From NCBI RefSeq assembly GCF_003097515.1, contig NZ_CP029188.1, forward strand, positions 2,223,001-2,287,000: 64,000 nucleotides of DNA, written 5' to 3'. The translations under genes were made by a program, and so were the position numbers. Source of the DNA: Streptomyces tirandamycinicus (GTDB lineage: Bacteria > Actinomycetota > Actinomycetes > Streptomycetales > Streptomycetaceae). Shown piece by piece: positions 42,299 through 52,148 of the stretch (position 1 is its first letter; each line of letters starts with the position of its first letter). Below the pieces are notes generated by a model. It saw only the letters and a list, made by a program, of their open reading frames with translations, had not been told where the DNA came from and made no database searches.

Positions 42299-43501
42299 AT
42301 GACGACCCAGCAGGCTCCCTCCCTCGTCCCGGCGGGCTCCAGGGCCGCCGCAGTGCCCCTCCTCGCCCTCTGCGGAGCCTGGGCCGCGACCCGGCTCGGG
42401 ATGACCGTCCTGCTCGTGACGGACGACGTCGGCATCGGCGGCGTCTCCACCGAGGTGTACGTCCTCTACGCACGCTGGTACGGCCTTCTCCTCGGCGGCA
42501 GCTTCCCGCCGGACGACCCGACCTGGCAGTACCCGCCCGGCGCGGGGGCGGTGATCCTGGCCCCCGCCCTGTTCCCGTGGCTGACCTACTTCCAGGCCTT
42601 CGCCCTGCTGGCCCTGCTCGCCGACGCCGTGGTCACCGTGGCGCTGGCCCGGGCGGGCGGCGCCGCGGGCGGCGGCGTCTGGCTGTGGACGGGCGGACTG
42701 CCGCTGCTGCTGCACATCCCGCTCGCCCGCTACGACGTGCAGGTCACCGCCCTCGCCGTACTGGGCCTGCTCGCCCTGAACGGCAGGCCCCGGCTCGGCG
42801 GGGCGCTCGCCGGACTGGGCGCGGCGGTCAAACTGTGGCCCCTCCTGACCGTGCTCGGCACACCGCGCGGCAGGACCACCCGGCTGGTCTGGGCCTCGGC
42901 GGCGGCAGCGGCTACCGCCTCGGTCGCCGCCCTCGCGCTCGGCCTCGCCCGCCCGTTCGGCTTCCTGTGGCAGCAGGGCGGCCGCGGCGTGCAGATCGAG
43001 TCGCTCGGCGGCAGCGCGCTGGCGCTGGTACGGCTGCTGGGCGGCGCGGGCCGGGTCGAGTACCGTTACGGCGCGTTCGAGTTCACCGGCCCCCATGTCC
43101 CGCTCGTCGCCCGAGCCTCCCTGCTGCTGACCGCCGCCGCCTTCCTCCTGCTGCTGCTCTGGCGGCTGCGGGCGAGGCGCTGGTCGGGCGCCACACCCTT
43201 CGACGCGGCGCTGTGCGCGGTCCTCCTCTTCACCGTCACCAGCCGGGTCATCAGCCCGCAGTACCTGATCTGGCTGCTCGGTCTGGCCGCGGTCTGCCTC
43301 ACCTCCCGGCACACGAGCCAGCGGCCCGTCGCGCTCCTGCTGCTGCCCGCGACCGCGCTGAGCACCCTCGCGTATCCGGTGCTGTACCAGGACGTCATCG
43401 ACGTCACCCCGCTCGGCAGCGGAGTCGTCCTCGTCCGCAACGGCCTGCTGCTCGCCGCCGCCGTACTGTCCGCCCGCAGGCTGTGGTCGGCCACGGTATG
43501 A
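42299..43501 (+). CDS. GT87/DUF2029-like polytopic membrane protein, probable mannosyltransferase
   Basis: 400 aa from ATG 42299, with about ten hydrophobic helices. Features include 'YPPGAGAVILAPALFPWLTYFQAF', 'HIPLARYDVQVTALAVLGLLALN', 'GAAVKLWPLLTVLG' and 'RVISPQYLIWLLGLAA', the pattern of polyprenol-phosphate-mannose-dependent GT87 enzymes of actinobacteria. It would act in the membrane using a lipid-linked sugar donor, probably extending a cell-wall glycan. The precise acceptor is unknown. A hairpin terminator follows. Confidence 0.82.
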   Translation: MTTQQAPSLVPAGSRAAAVPLLALCGAWAATRLGMTVLLVTDDVGIGGVSTEVYVLYARWYGLLLGGSFPPDDPTWQYPPGAGAVILAPALFPWLTYFQAFALLALLADAVVTVALARAGGAAGGGVWLWTGGLPLLLHIPLARYDVQVTALAVLGLLALNGRPRLGGALAGLGAAVKLWPLLTVLGTPRGRTTRLVWASAAAAATASVAALALGLARPFGFLWQQGGRGVQIESLGGSALALVRLLGGAGRVEYRYGAFEFTGPHVPLVARASLLLTAAAFLLLLLWRLRARRWSGATPFDAALCAVLLFTVTSRVISPQYLIWLLGLAAVCLTSRHTSQRPVALLLLPATALSTLAYPVLYQDVIDVTPLGSGVVLVRNGLLLAAAVLSARRLWSATV

Positions 43502-43507
43502 CGCGGA

Positions 43508-43540
43508 GGAGGGCGCCCACCTCGACGGTGGACGCCCTCC
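43508..43540. terminator. Hairpin terminator between convergent genes
   Basis: ggagggcg (43508-43515) pairs with cgccctcc (43533-43540), with an inner ccac/gtgg stem. It lies just past the stop of the GT87-like gene and also downstream of gdh on the other strand. Confidence 0.75.
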
Positions 43541-43541
43541 T

Positions 43542-43617
43542 CACCCGCTCCGGAGACCGGTTCGGCTCACCCGCTCCGGAAGCCGGTCGGCTCGCCCGCT
43601 GCGGAAGCCGGTCAGCT
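43542..43617 (-). repeat. Three 25-26 bp tandem repeats at the 3' end of gdh
   Basis: Units at 43542-43567, 43568-43592 and 43593-43617, each of the form cacccgctccggaagccgg with a few changes. The last one overlaps the gdh stop codon, so the repeats look like duplications of the gene's tail. Confidence 0.85.
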
Positions 43618-46600
43618 GGGCGTGCGCAGCAACTGCCGCATCGTGCGCATGGCGACCGAGAGGTTCGCCAGGTCGAAGGTGTCCGAGCCCTGGATCTCCT
43701 CCAGCGTCATCCGGGCACGGCCCAGGATCGACGCGTTCTTGTCCTCCCACGCCTTGAAGCGCTGCTCCGGGGTCGCGGCCCCGTTGCCCACGGCGAGGAC
43801 GTCGGCGGTGAGCGCGGCGTGCGCGGCGTACAGGTCCTCGCGGATGGAGGCACGGGCCATGGACTGCCAGCGGTCGGCCCGCGGCAGCTCGATGATCCGG
43901 TCCATCAGCTCGGTGATCCGCAGCCGGTCGGCCAGGTCGTAGTAGACCTCGGCGACGGCGAGCGGGTCCTTGCCCGTACGGTCGGCGATGGCCACGATGT
44001 CGAGCGTCGGGAAGGCGGACGAGAATCCGGCGACGCGCGTGGCCAGCTCGTGCGGGACGCCGGCGACCGTGAACTCCTCCAGCAGCCCCTCGTACCACTC
44101 CAGGTCGGCGCCGCCGAGCATCTTCGGCAGCTCGGCCCACACCCGCTCGACGCGGGACGCGAAGAAGTCGATCGTCTCCGTCAGCTCCAGCGGCTGCGGC
44201 CGGTTGCCCAGCAGCCAGCGGGTGCCGCGCTCGACGAGACGGCGCGAGTGCAGCCGCATCCGGATCTGGACGTCGGCGGCGACCTTGTTGTCCAGCGCCT
44301 CCACGGCGTCCCACACCGCGCCGAGGCCGAAGATCGCACGGGCCGCGGTCTGCGCCCGGACGATCTCCTCGATCGACGCCCCCGTCTCCTCGCGAAGGCG
44401 GTGCAGGAAGGTCGAACCACCCGTGTTGACGGTGTCGTTGACCAGCACGGTGGTGACGATCTCGCGGCGCAGCGCATGGCCGTCGACGGCCTCGGGGAAC
44501 TTCTCCCGCAGCGGCTTCGGGAAGTACGCGTGCAGCAGTCCCCGCAGATACGGGTCGTCCGGCAGCGAGGTGCCGATCAGCTCCTCCGCCACCGTGATCT
44601 TGGTGTAGGCGAGCAGGACGGCGAGTTCGGGCTGCGACAGGCCGTGCCGGTTGCTGAGCAGCTCGCGGATCTGCCGGTCGTTGGGGAGGAACTCCAGCGC
44701 GCGGTCCAGCGCGCCCTCCCGGCCCAGCCGCCGCATGAAGCGCTGGTGGGCGTGGAGCAGGCTCGGCGACTGCGCCACGGCGTTGGCCAGGGCCACGTTC
44801 TGCGCGTAGTTGTTGCGCAGCACCAGCCCGCCGACCTCGTCGGTCATCTCCGCGAGCAGCCTGTTGCGCTGCTTGACGGTCATGTCGCCCTCGGCGACCA
44901 GGCCGTTCAGCAGGATCTTGATGTTCACCTCGTGGTCGGAGGTGTCCACGCCGGCGCTGTTGTCGATGGCGTCGGTGTTGACCCGGCCGCCGCCACGTGC
45001 GAACTCGATGCGGCCGAGCTGGGTCAGGCCCAGGTTGCCGCCCTCGCCGACGACCTTGACCCGCAGTTCCTCGCCGTCGACGCGGATGGCGTCGTTCGCC
45101 TTGTCGCCGACGTCGGCGTTGGACTCGCTCGACGCCTTCACATAGGTGCCGATGCCGCCGTTCCACAGCAGGTCCACCGGGGCCTGGAGGATCGCCTTCA
45201 TCAGCTCGGCGGGGGTCAGCTTCGTCACCCCGGGCTCGATGCCGAGGGCCTCGCGGACCTTGGCGTTGACCGGGATCGACTTGGCGGTCCTGGGGTGGAT
45301 GCCGCCGCCCGGGGACAGCAGCCCGGTGTCGTAGTCGGCCCACGAGGAGCGGGGCAGCTCGAAGAGCCGGCGGCGCTCGGCGTAGGAGACGGCCGCGTCC
45401 GGGTCGGGGTCGATGAAGATGTGGCGGTGGTCGAACGCCGCGACCAGCCGGATGTGCTCGGACAGGAGCATGCCGTTGCCGAACACGTCACCCGACATGT
45501 CGCCGACGCCGACCACGGTGAAGTCCTGCGTCTGGGTGTCGTGGCCGAGCTCCCGGAAGTGCCGCTTCACGGATTCCCAGGCGCCTCGGGCCGTGATGCC
45601 CATGCCCTTGTGGTCGTAGCCGGCCGAGCCGCCGGAGGCGAAGGCGTCGCCGAGCCAGAAGTTGTAGGCGATCGCGACCTCGTTGGCGATGTCGGAGAAC
45701 GTCGCCGTGCCCTTGTCGGCCGCGACGACCAGGTAGGTGTCGTCGCCGTCGTGGCGCACCACGTCGTGCGGCGGCACGACCTCCCCGCCGACCATGTTGT
45801 CGGTGATGTCGAGCAGCGCGGAGATGAACGTCCGGTACGAGGCGATGCCCTCCGCGAGCCACGCCTCGCGGTCCACGGACGGGTCCGGGAGCTGCTTGGC
45901 GACGAACCCGCCCTTGGCGCCCACCGGCACGATGACGGTGTTCTTCACCATCTGCGCCTTGACCAGGCCCAGGATCTCGGTGCGGAAGTCCTCGCGCCGG
46001 TCGGACCAGCGCAGGCCCCCTCGCGCGACCTTGCCGTAGCGCAGGTGCACGCCCTCGACCCGGGGCGAGTACACCCAGATCTCGTACGCCGGGCGCGGCG
46101 CCGGCAGGTCCGGGATGGCCTGCGGGTCGAACTTCATCGACACATAGCCGTGCCAGGAGCCGCCCGCCGCCTCCTGGAAGAAGTTGGTGCGCAGCGTGGC
46201 CTTGATGAGGGTGAGGAAGGAGCGCAGGATCCGGTCCTCGTCGAGCGAGGCGACCTGGTCCAGCGCGGCGTCCAGCTCCTCCAGCAGCGCGTCCGTCAAC
46301 TCGGTGCCGGCCCGCTGGCGGTCCGGGGCCATCCGGGCCTCGAACAGGTTGATCAGCAGCCGGGTGGTGTGGACGTTGTTGAGGAGGGTGTCCTCCATGT
46401 AGTCCTGGCTGAAGGTGGACCCGGCCTGGCGCAGGTACTTGGCGTACGCGCGCAGCACCATCGCCTCGCGCCAGGTGAGCCCGGCCCGCAGCACCAGCGA
46501 GTTGAACGTGTCGTTCTCGGCCGCCCCGGTCCACACGGCGGAGAAGGCGTCCTGGAACCGCTCACGGGCGTCGTCGCCCAGGAACTCCCCGCCGTTGCCC

Positions 46601-48555
46601 GGCGCGGTCGGCATCCGCAGACCGAAGTCGTAGACCCAGCCGCTGGTGCGGTCCGCGCACCTCAGCTCGTACGGGCGCTCGTCGATGACCTCGACGCCCA
46701 GGCGGTTGAGGACCGGCAGCACGGACGACAGCGACACCTGCTCGCCGAACCGGTAGATCTTGAAGCGGCGCTCGCCGGGCGCGGCGCCCACCGGCTCGTA
46801 CAGGGACAGCGAGAAGTCGTTGCCGGAGCGGGTGAGCTGGTCCAGGTGGACCAGGTCGGCGACGGCGGCGCGCGGCGAGTGGTCGGCCTTGTAGCCCTCG
46901 GGGAAGGCGGCGCCGTACTTGCGCGCCAGCTCGGCCGCGCGCTCCTCGCCCAGCTCCGCGTTCAGCGCCTCGGTGAAGCCGTCGGCCCAGGAGCGGGCCG
47001 CCTCGGCCAGCCGGGCCTCCAGACGCTCCTTGTCGGCGTCGGTGAGGTGCGTCAGCTCCGTGCCGGACGGAACCCGGACCACGAAGTGGAGCCGGGTGAG
47101 CACCGACTCGGTGCTCATCAGGGTGAAGTCGGCGCTGGTGCCGCCGAGCTCCTCCATCAGGATCCCGGTCAGCCGCTCGCGGACGGTGGTGTTGAAGCGG
47201 TCGCGCGGCAGGTAGACGAGGGCGGAGTAGTACCGGCCGTACTCCTCCTGGCGCAGGTACAGCCGCAGCCGGCGGCGTTCCTGCAGGTACAGGACGGAGG
47301 TGACGATGGAGCGCAGCTCGTCGACGGGCGTCTGGAACAGCTCGTCGCGCGGGTACGTCTCCAGGATCTGCAGCAGATCGCGGCCGTCGTGGCTGTGCGG
47401 GGAGAACCCGGCACCGTCGAGGACCTCGGCCACCTTGCGGCGGATGACCGGGACGCGGCGCACGGACTCGGTGTACGCGGCCGACGAGAACAGGCCGAGG
47501 AAGCGGCGCTCGCCGATCACGTTGCCCTCGGCGTCGAACTTCTTCACGCCGACGTAGTCGAGGTAGCTGGGGCGGTGCACGGTGGCGCGGCTGTTGGCCT
47601 TGGTGAGGATCAGCAGCTTGTGCTCGCGGGCCTTGGCCCGGGCGTCGGCGGGCAGCCGGTTGAACGAGGGGCTCACGGGGTGCCCGTGGGCGTCGGCGCC
47701 GGCGTGGTGCGGGTCGGAGCGGAGGATGCCGAGGCCGGTACCGGGCACCGCGGACAGCGCGTCGCCGTCGACCAGGTCGTACTCGCGGTACCCGAGGAAC
47801 GTGAAGTGGTCGTCGGAGAGCCAGCGCAGCAGCTCCCGCGCCTCGTCGACCTCCTCCTCGCGCAGATCGCCCGGGATGGGCTCCTGCGGGAGCTCCTCGG
47901 AGATGCGCAGCGCCGCCTCGCGCATCTTCTCCCAGTCCTCGACGGCCTCGCGGACGTCGGACAGGACCCGCAGCAGATCGGCGGTGATCTGCTTCAGGTC
48001 GGCCCGGTCGGTCTCCCGGTCGATCTCGACGTGGATCCAGGACTCGACGAGGGCGTCGTGCGGCAGTGCGGCACCGTTCGGCTCGCCGCCGAGGACCTCG
48101 ATCATCCGTCCGGTGACATCGCGGCGGACCACGATCTGCGGGTGGATCACCACATGGATGCCGCGGCCCTGACGGGACAGCTCGTTGGTGACCGAGTCGA
48201 CGAGGAAGGGCATGTCGTCGGTGACGACCTCGACCACCGAGTGGCTGGACGTCCAGCCGTTCTCCTCGACGGTCGGGGTGTGCACCCGGACGTTGGCCGT
48301 GCCCTGCGGGCGGTTCTCCGCGAGGCGGTAGTGCGAGACGGCTGCTCCGAAGACGTCGACGGGGTCGCGGTCGGTGAGGTCCTCGGGTGCGGTGTGCAGG
48401 TAGTAGCGCTGGAGGAACGCGAGGAGGTGGTCCCGGTCAGGGCGCTCCCCGCTGTCGGCCCCAGTCGGAAGTCGCCCCCCGCCCGGGCTGTGCTCAGCTA
48501 CCCGGGCCGCCCTTTCGAGCAGCTCGGCCTTGGCTTCGTCCAGCTTGGTCTGCAT
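43612..48555 (-). CDS. NAD-specific glutamate dehydrogenase, large type
   Basis: 1647 aa from ATG 48555, which has AGGAGCCAGAGGAC just upstream. This is the 180-kDa-class NAD-glutamate dehydrogenase of actinobacteria and proteobacteria, converting glutamate to 2-oxoglutarate and ammonia. Visible features are the catalytic core near residues 810-870 ('YGKVARGGLRWSDRREDFRTE', 'VPVGAKGGFVAKQLP') and the Rossmann segment 'DFTVVGVGDMSGDVFGNGMLL'. A long N-terminal regulatory region with ACT-like parts and a C-terminal extension flank it. It stands alone as a single gene, divergent from the DJ-1-like gene. Confidence 0.96.
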   Translation of the reverse strand: MQTKLDEAKAELLERAARVAEHSPGGGRLPTGADSGERPDRDHLLAFLQRYYLHTAPEDLTDRDPVDVFGAAVSHYRLAENRPQGTANVRVHTPTVEENGWTSSHSVVEVVTDDMPFLVDSVTNELSRQGRGIHVVIHPQIVVRRDVTGRMIEVLGGEPNGAALPHDALVESWIHVEIDRETDRADLKQITADLLRVLSDVREAVEDWEKMREAALRISEELPQEPIPGDLREEEVDEARELLRWLSDDHFTFLGYREYDLVDGDALSAVPGTGLGILRSDPHHAGADAHGHPVSPSFNRLPADARAKAREHKLLILTKANSRATVHRPSYLDYVGVKKFDAEGNVIGERRFLGLFSSAAYTESVRRVPVIRRKVAEVLDGAGFSPHSHDGRDLLQILETYPRDELFQTPVDELRSIVTSVLYLQERRRLRLYLRQEEYGRYYSALVYLPRDRFNTTVRERLTGILMEELGGTSADFTLMSTESVLTRLHFVVRVPSGTELTHLTDADKERLEARLAEAARSWADGFTEALNAELGEERAAELARKYGAAFPEGYKADHSPRAAVADLVHLDQLTRSGNDFSLSLYEPVGAAPGERRFKIYRFGEQVSLSSVLPVLNRLGVEVIDERPYELRCADRTSGWVYDFGLRMPTAPGNGGEFLGDDARERFQDAFSAVWTGAAENDTFNSLVLRAGLTWREAMVLRAYAKYLRQAGSTFSQDYMEDTLLNNVHTTRLLINLFEARMAPDRQRAGTELTDALLEELDAALDQVASLDEDRILRSFLTLIKATLRTNFFQEAAGGSWHGYVSMKFDPQAIPDLPAPRPAYEIWVYSPRVEGVHLRYGKVARGGLRWSDRREDFRTEILGLVKAQMVKNTVIVPVGAKGGFVAKQLPDPSVDREAWLAEGIASYRTFISALLDITDNMVGGEVVPPHDVVRHDGDDTYLVVAADKGTATFSDIANEVAIAYNFWLGDAFASGGSAGYDHKGMGITARGAWESVKRHFRELGHDTQTQDFTVVGVGDMSGDVFGNGMLLSEHIRLVAAFDHRHIFIDPDPDAAVSYAERRRLFELPRSSWADYDTGLLSPGGGIHPRTAKSIPVNAKVREALGIEPGVTKLTPAELMKAILQAPVDLLWNGGIGTYVKASSESNADVGDKANDAIRVDGEELRVKVVGEGGNLGLTQLGRIEFARGGGRVNTDAIDNSAGVDTSDHEVNIKILLNGLVAEGDMTVKQRNRLLAEMTDEVGGLVLRNNYAQNVALANAVAQSPSLLHAHQRFMRRLGREGALDRALEFLPNDRQIRELLSNRHGLSQPELAVLLAYTKITVAEELIGTSLPDDPYLRGLLHAYFPKPLREKFPEAVDGHALRREIVTTVLVNDTVNTGGSTFLHRLREETGASIEEIVRAQTAARAIFGLGAVWDAVEALDNKVAADVQIRMRLHSRRLVERGTRWLLGNRPQPLELTETIDFFASRVERVWAELPKMLGGADLEWYEGLLEEFTVAGVPHELATRVAGFSSAFPTLDIVAIADRTGKDPLAVAEVYYDLADRLRITELMDRIIELPRADRWQSMARASIREDLYAAHAALTADVLAVGNGAATPEQRFKAWEDKNASILGRARMTLEEIQGSDTFDLANLSVAMRTMRQLLRTPS

Positions 48556-49035
48556 GTCCTCTGGCTCCTGTCGCGCGCCGTTGCGTGACGTAGGTGGAAA
48601 AAATGGCACAGCGCCGCGACACGGGGTCTCCGCTCGGGGTCGGCGCTGCGCCGGGATGAGAGATGTCCGGACCCTGGCCGGCCCGTGTGGGCGTCCGGCC
48701 CGAGAGGTGACCGTGCGGGCCCCGGCCGAACCCGGGTGCGCAGGGAAGATCAGCTCGCACCCGGCCGCTGTGGCGTCCCGGGCGCGGTCCCCCAGCTGCC
48801 GCTGAGCGGCGCCTCCAGAGGGCTTCGCTGCCCCCTCGGCGTATCGCGCTGATCACGCGTCCAAGGCTATCGCTCCCCACCCCTGAGCCGTCATGAGCCG
48901 TATGTGTACAAAAGCGGGGCCGGAAGTTTGACACTCTGGACAGCGACACGCGCCCTCTTGGCAAACAGCCGCGCGCGCGGCAGGTTGGCCCTGGAAGGGC
49001 CAAGGCCGACAAATCCATACAGGGGAGCAGAAGCC
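48556..49035. other. Divergent promoter region, gdh / DJ-1-like gene
   Basis: 480 bases without a convincing gene. Promoters for both flanking genes should lie here. TTGACA occurs on plus near 48927 and AGGGGAGCAGAAGCC precedes the ATG at 49036. A short gtggaaaaaatggc stretch near 48591-48604 stands out as AT-rich. Confidence 0.5.
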
Positions 49036-49602
49036 ATGAACGTGAAGATCCTGATCGTCACCGGCGACGCGGCGGAGTCCCTGGAGGTCCTCTACCCGTA
49101 CCAGCGGCTGCGCGAGGAGGGCTACGAGGTCCATGTCGCGGCCCCCGCGCGCAAGAAGCTCCAGTTCGTCGTCCACGACTTCGAACCGGGTTTCGACACG
49201 TACACCGAGAAGCCCGGCTACACCTGGCCGGCCGACCTGGCGTTCTCGGAGGTCGACCCCGGGGACTACGCCGCGATCGTCATTCCGGGCGGGCGGGCCC
49301 CCGAGTACCTCCGCAACGACCCGGAGCTCCGCAAGATCCTCAAGTCCTTCTTCGACGCGGACAAGCCCGTGGCGCAGATCTGCCACGGTCCGCTGCTGAC
49401 GGCGGCCACGGGCAGCCTCACCGGCCGCAGGGTGACGTCGTACCCGGCGCTGGAACTCGACATGCAGGCGGCGGGCGCGTCCTTCCAGGACACCGAGGCG
49501 GTCGTGGACGGCACCCTGGTCTCCTCCCGGGCCTGGCCCGACCACCCGGCCTGGATGCGCGAGTTCCTCCGGGTGCTGCGGGCGAAGGCACCACTGGGCT
49601 GA
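49036..49602 (+). CDS. DJ-1/PfpI-family protein
   Basis: 188 aa from ATG 49036, with a good AGGGGAG upstream. The fold is shown by 'KILIVTGDAAESLEVLYPYQRLREEGYEVHVAAP', 'AAIVIPGGRAPEYLRND' and the nucleophile elbow 'VAQICHGPLL' with the reactive Cys followed by His. Members act as deglycases, chaperones or cysteine peptidases against stress damage; the acidic residue near the N-terminus (Glu in 'AAESLE') fits the Cys-His-Glu arrangement. The exact activity cannot be told from sequence. Confidence 0.93.
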   Translation: MNVKILIVTGDAAESLEVLYPYQRLREEGYEVHVAAPARKKLQFVVHDFEPGFDTYTEKPGYTWPADLAFSEVDPGDYAAIVIPGGRAPEYLRNDPELRKILKSFFDADKPVAQICHGPLLTAATGSLTGRRVTSYPALELDMQAAGASFQDTEAVVDGTLVSSRAWPDHPAWMREFLRVLRAKAPLG

Positions 49603-49922
49603 AGGCGCCACTGGGCTGAAGGCACCGCCGGGGCAGTGAGCCGGGGCGGCTCCGGGGCGAAGCGCTCCGGGTGCCGAAGCACTCTGAACCGGAGACAGCT
49701 CCGAGCCGACGGCACCGACGGGCCGGGCGTACTGCCCTTGCCGGGTCGGGGCCGCGGCAGGCGGACGGTACGCCGCTCGCCCCGGCGCGGGCGGGCGGTG
49801 CCGACGCCGCGGGGCGATGCCGGGATCGCGGGATGCGGGATGCGGGATGCGGGGAGGGTCCACGGCGCGGCGCCGTGGGGAGAGGACCGGCGGCGCGGGA
49901 AACGCGCCCGGACACCCTGCGG
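49603..49922. other. Non-coding stretch with short repeats
   Basis: 320 bases between convergent genes. It contains a repeated gccactgggctgaag immediately after the DJ-1-like stop and a run of gggatgc units near 49830-49860. No gene or clear terminator was recognised. Confidence 0.5.
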
Positions 49923-50585
49923 CTACCCCACCAGTTCCTCGGCCACCTCGACCGCCTCCGCGAGGCTGTCGACGACCGGCACCCCCGCGGCCCGCAGGCT
50001 CGCCCTGCTGTGCGAGCCCCCGGTGTACAGCACCGCCTTCGCTCCTACGTGCGCGGCCGCGAGCGCGTCGTCCGCCGCGTCGCCGACGACCACGATCCGC
50101 TCCGGCGGCACGTTCTCCATCGCGGCCAGATGCCGCACCATGTGCTCCGCCTTGCCCGTGTGGGAGGCTCCGACTCGTCCGTCCACCCGCACGAAGTGCT
50201 CCTCGATCCCATGGCGCCGCACGACGGGGACCAGGTTCTCGTGCGGGGCGAGGGACAGCAGCGACTGCGTACGTCCCGCAGCCCGGCGTGCGGCGAGCAG
50301 TTCCGCCGCCCCGGCCGTGAGCAGGCAGGCCTCGGCCAGCCGCCAGTAGTGCCGGTGGAAGACCTCGTCCATGGCCGCCCACTCCTCGTCCGTGGGCAGC
50401 CGGCCCATGAGGCGCTCGTAGAACCGCGGCACGGGCACGCAGTACAGCTCGCGGTAGCGCTCCAGCGTGATCGGCCCGAGCCCGATCTCCGCGAACGACG
50501 CGTTCGTCGCCTCGATGACCGTGTGGATGTCGTCGAGGAGTGTGCCGTTCCAGTCCCAGACCACGTGCGCGCTGTGCTTCCCCAT
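49923..50585 (-). CDS. HAD-family phosphatase
   Basis: 220 aa from ATG 50585; a TTG three codons earlier is possible. Motif I reads 'VVWDWNGTLLDD', with the nucleophilic Asp present but Asn at the position of the second Asp of the usual DxDGTL. Motif II/III and IV follow ('LLSLAPHENL', 'KAEHMVRH', 'IVVVGDAADDALAA'), and a helical cap lies at about 20-90. It most resembles phosphoglycolate phosphatase-like HADs. The Asn variant is common in this subgroup and may change specificity. Substrate unknown. Confidence 0.88.
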   Translation of the reverse strand: MGKHSAHVVWDWNGTLLDDIHTVIEATNASFAEIGLGPITLERYRELYCVPVPRFYERLMGRLPTDEEWAAMDEVFHRHYWRLAEACLLTAGAAELLAARRAAGRTQSLLSLAPHENLVPVVRRHGIEEHFVRVDGRVGASHTGKAEHMVRHLAAMENVPPERIVVVGDAADDALAAAHVGAKAVLYTGGSHSRASLRAAGVPVVDSLAEAVEVAEELVG

Positions 50586-50710
50586 GACAGGCAACGGTAC
50601 CGTCCGGGTCCGACACGCCGCCGTGCGCGGGCGGCGCGGAGGGTGCCGGAGCGGCCGGGGTGCCGGGCCCGCCGGACGGCGGGACTCCGCGGCGCCGGCG
50701 GGTGAAGCCC

Positions 50711-50780
50711 GGGTGCCGGATGCCGGGTGCCGACCGCGACGTGCCGGGTGCCGGGTGCCGACCGCGGCGTGCGGATGCCG
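50711..50780. repeat. Short GC-rich repeats ccgggtgccg in an intergenic gap
   Basis: Several near-identical copies of gtgccgggtgccgaccgcg between the HAD gene and the DUF6912 gene. The 203-base gap has no gene. Confidence 0.6.
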
Positions 50781-50788
50781 GTCGGGTC

Positions 50789-51295
50789 TCAGCCGACGAG
50801 GCCGGGGATCTCCTGCACCCCGTACCAGAGCAGTTCGTGGTCCTCCGCCCCGTCCACGATGAACTGCGCGTCGTCGTCCCCGTGGTCCGCCGCCCCCAGC
50901 GCGTCCGCCGCGGCGGCCACGTCCCCCTCCGCCTCCCCGGAGTCGACGTGCACCGACGCCGCCTTCTCCAGCGGAACCGCGGTCGCGATCCGCACCTCGC
51001 CGAGGGACGCCGCCCCCAGCCCCGCCGCGGGGTCCGCGGTCGCGGCGCCGTCCGGGACGTCGACGGCCACCACGACCCGGCGCCGCGGCACATCGGGGTC
51101 ACCGGCCAGCGACCGCAGCGACGCCGCCGCGGCGCGGTTCAGCGCGGCGTACTCGAGTTCCTCGAGATCGTCGGAGACGTACCACTCGCGCAGCGCGGGG
51201 GTCACCGCGTAGGCGGTCAGCGGGCCGGGGCCGATCTCGCCTGTCTTGTGCGCCTCTGCGAGACCGGGGATGGTCAGGGGAACGTAGACGCGCAT
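50789..51295 (-). CDS. DUF6912-like conserved actinobacterial protein
   Basis: 168 aa from ATG 51295 ('MRVYVPLTIPGLAEAHKTGEI'). The pattern 'GPLTAYAVTPALREWY', 'ELEYAALNRAAAASLRSLA', 'RRVVVAVDVPD' and the acidic C-terminus 'DHELLWYGVQEIPGLV' matches a small family found beside secA and HAD genes in streptomycetes. It is soluble, without signal or membrane segments. No function is known to me. Confidence 0.83.
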   Translation of the reverse strand: MRVYVPLTIPGLAEAHKTGEIGPGPLTAYAVTPALREWYVSDDLEELEYAALNRAAAASLRSLAGDPDVPRRRVVVAVDVPDGAATADPAAGLGAASLGEVRIATAVPLEKAASVHVDSGEAEGDVAAAADALGAADHGDDDAQFIVDGAEDHELLWYGVQEIPGLVG

Positions 51296-51564
51296 GGTCG
51301 CCGCTTTCGTCGTCGGGTGAGCACCCAAGGATACGTGCGAAGTACTCTTTCGGGCTGCCCCGCGACCCCTGCACGGCGTCGTCCCCGGATGACCGGGAGT
51401 GCTTCCGAGCCGCGCCGTTCCGGGCCCCTGAGCCCGCCGCTCACCCTGATAGGTGAACCCGGGCGACCCCGCCGCGCAGCGCGGAGGTGGTTGCGGCCGC
51501 CGCCCCCCGGCCCGTACAAGATCCCCACCACGAAGTTACTTGCGAGTACGAAGGGGCGACCGCG

Positions 51565-52023
51565 ATGCAGCACACCTCGGCAAGGACGGGGACGAGGCCC
51601 GGGGACCGTCACGACAGCCGCGCTCCGGGCCGCGCACCGCGTCGGCACGGGGCGGAGCGCGCCACGGGCGCCTCGGCCGGCAGCCGCTCCCGGCTGCCCC
51701 GCTACTGGTTCGCTGAACGCCTGCTCTCGGTCCTCAGCGGCCATCGACCCGTCCACTGGATGCTCGGCCACACCATCGGCCACGCCTACGAGCAGCTCGT
51801 CCGCCTCGCCCCCGGCGCCCCGCTCAGCACGAACGGGCTGCGCCCCGTCCTCCGCCACTGCGACGAGTACGTACCGCAGCCGGGCGTCATCGAGGCCTTC
51901 GCCCGGATCACCGCGGGCGACCGGGTACGCGCCATGGCCTTCCGCCTCGAACAGGGACCCGATCTCCGCTGGCGCTGCGCGGCCGTGGAACTCGGCGGAG
52001 AACGCCTGATGGCCGGGACGTGA
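51565..52023 (+). CDS. Rv3235-family protein
   Basis: 152 aa from ATG 51565, with GAAGGGGCGA upstream. After a disordered basic N-terminus the conserved part covers about 50-152 ('YWFAERLLSVLSGHRPVHWMLGHTIGHAYEQL', 'VIEAFARITAGDRVRAMAFRLEQ', 'WRCAAVEL'). The family is widespread in actinobacteria near secA. It has no recognised catalytic motif. The gene is convergent with secA, with a 125-base gap. Confidence 0.88.
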   Translation: MQHTSARTGTRPGDRHDSRAPGRAPRRHGAERATGASAGSRSRLPRYWFAERLLSVLSGHRPVHWMLGHTIGHAYEQLVRLAPGAPLSTNGLRPVLRHCDEYVPQPGVIEAFARITAGDRVRAMAFRLEQGPDLRWRCAAVELGGERLMAGT

Positions 52024-52148
52024 CCGGCGGCCTTCCCCGCCCGCCCCACGACGCCGACCACCGGGGACCGGCCGGCGAACGGCCGTGGGGCCGGACGCCC
52101 TCCGGCATCCGGCCCCACGACGGCCCCTCGGGCCTCACTCCCGCGGTG

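Noticed and set aside
42289..48588. Open frame of about 2,100 codons on the plus strand, opposite gdh
   Set aside because: It is antisense to the clear NAD-glutamate dehydrogenase gene; long antisense open frames are normal at this GC content, and its translation is composed of Arg/Gly/Val runs without domains.
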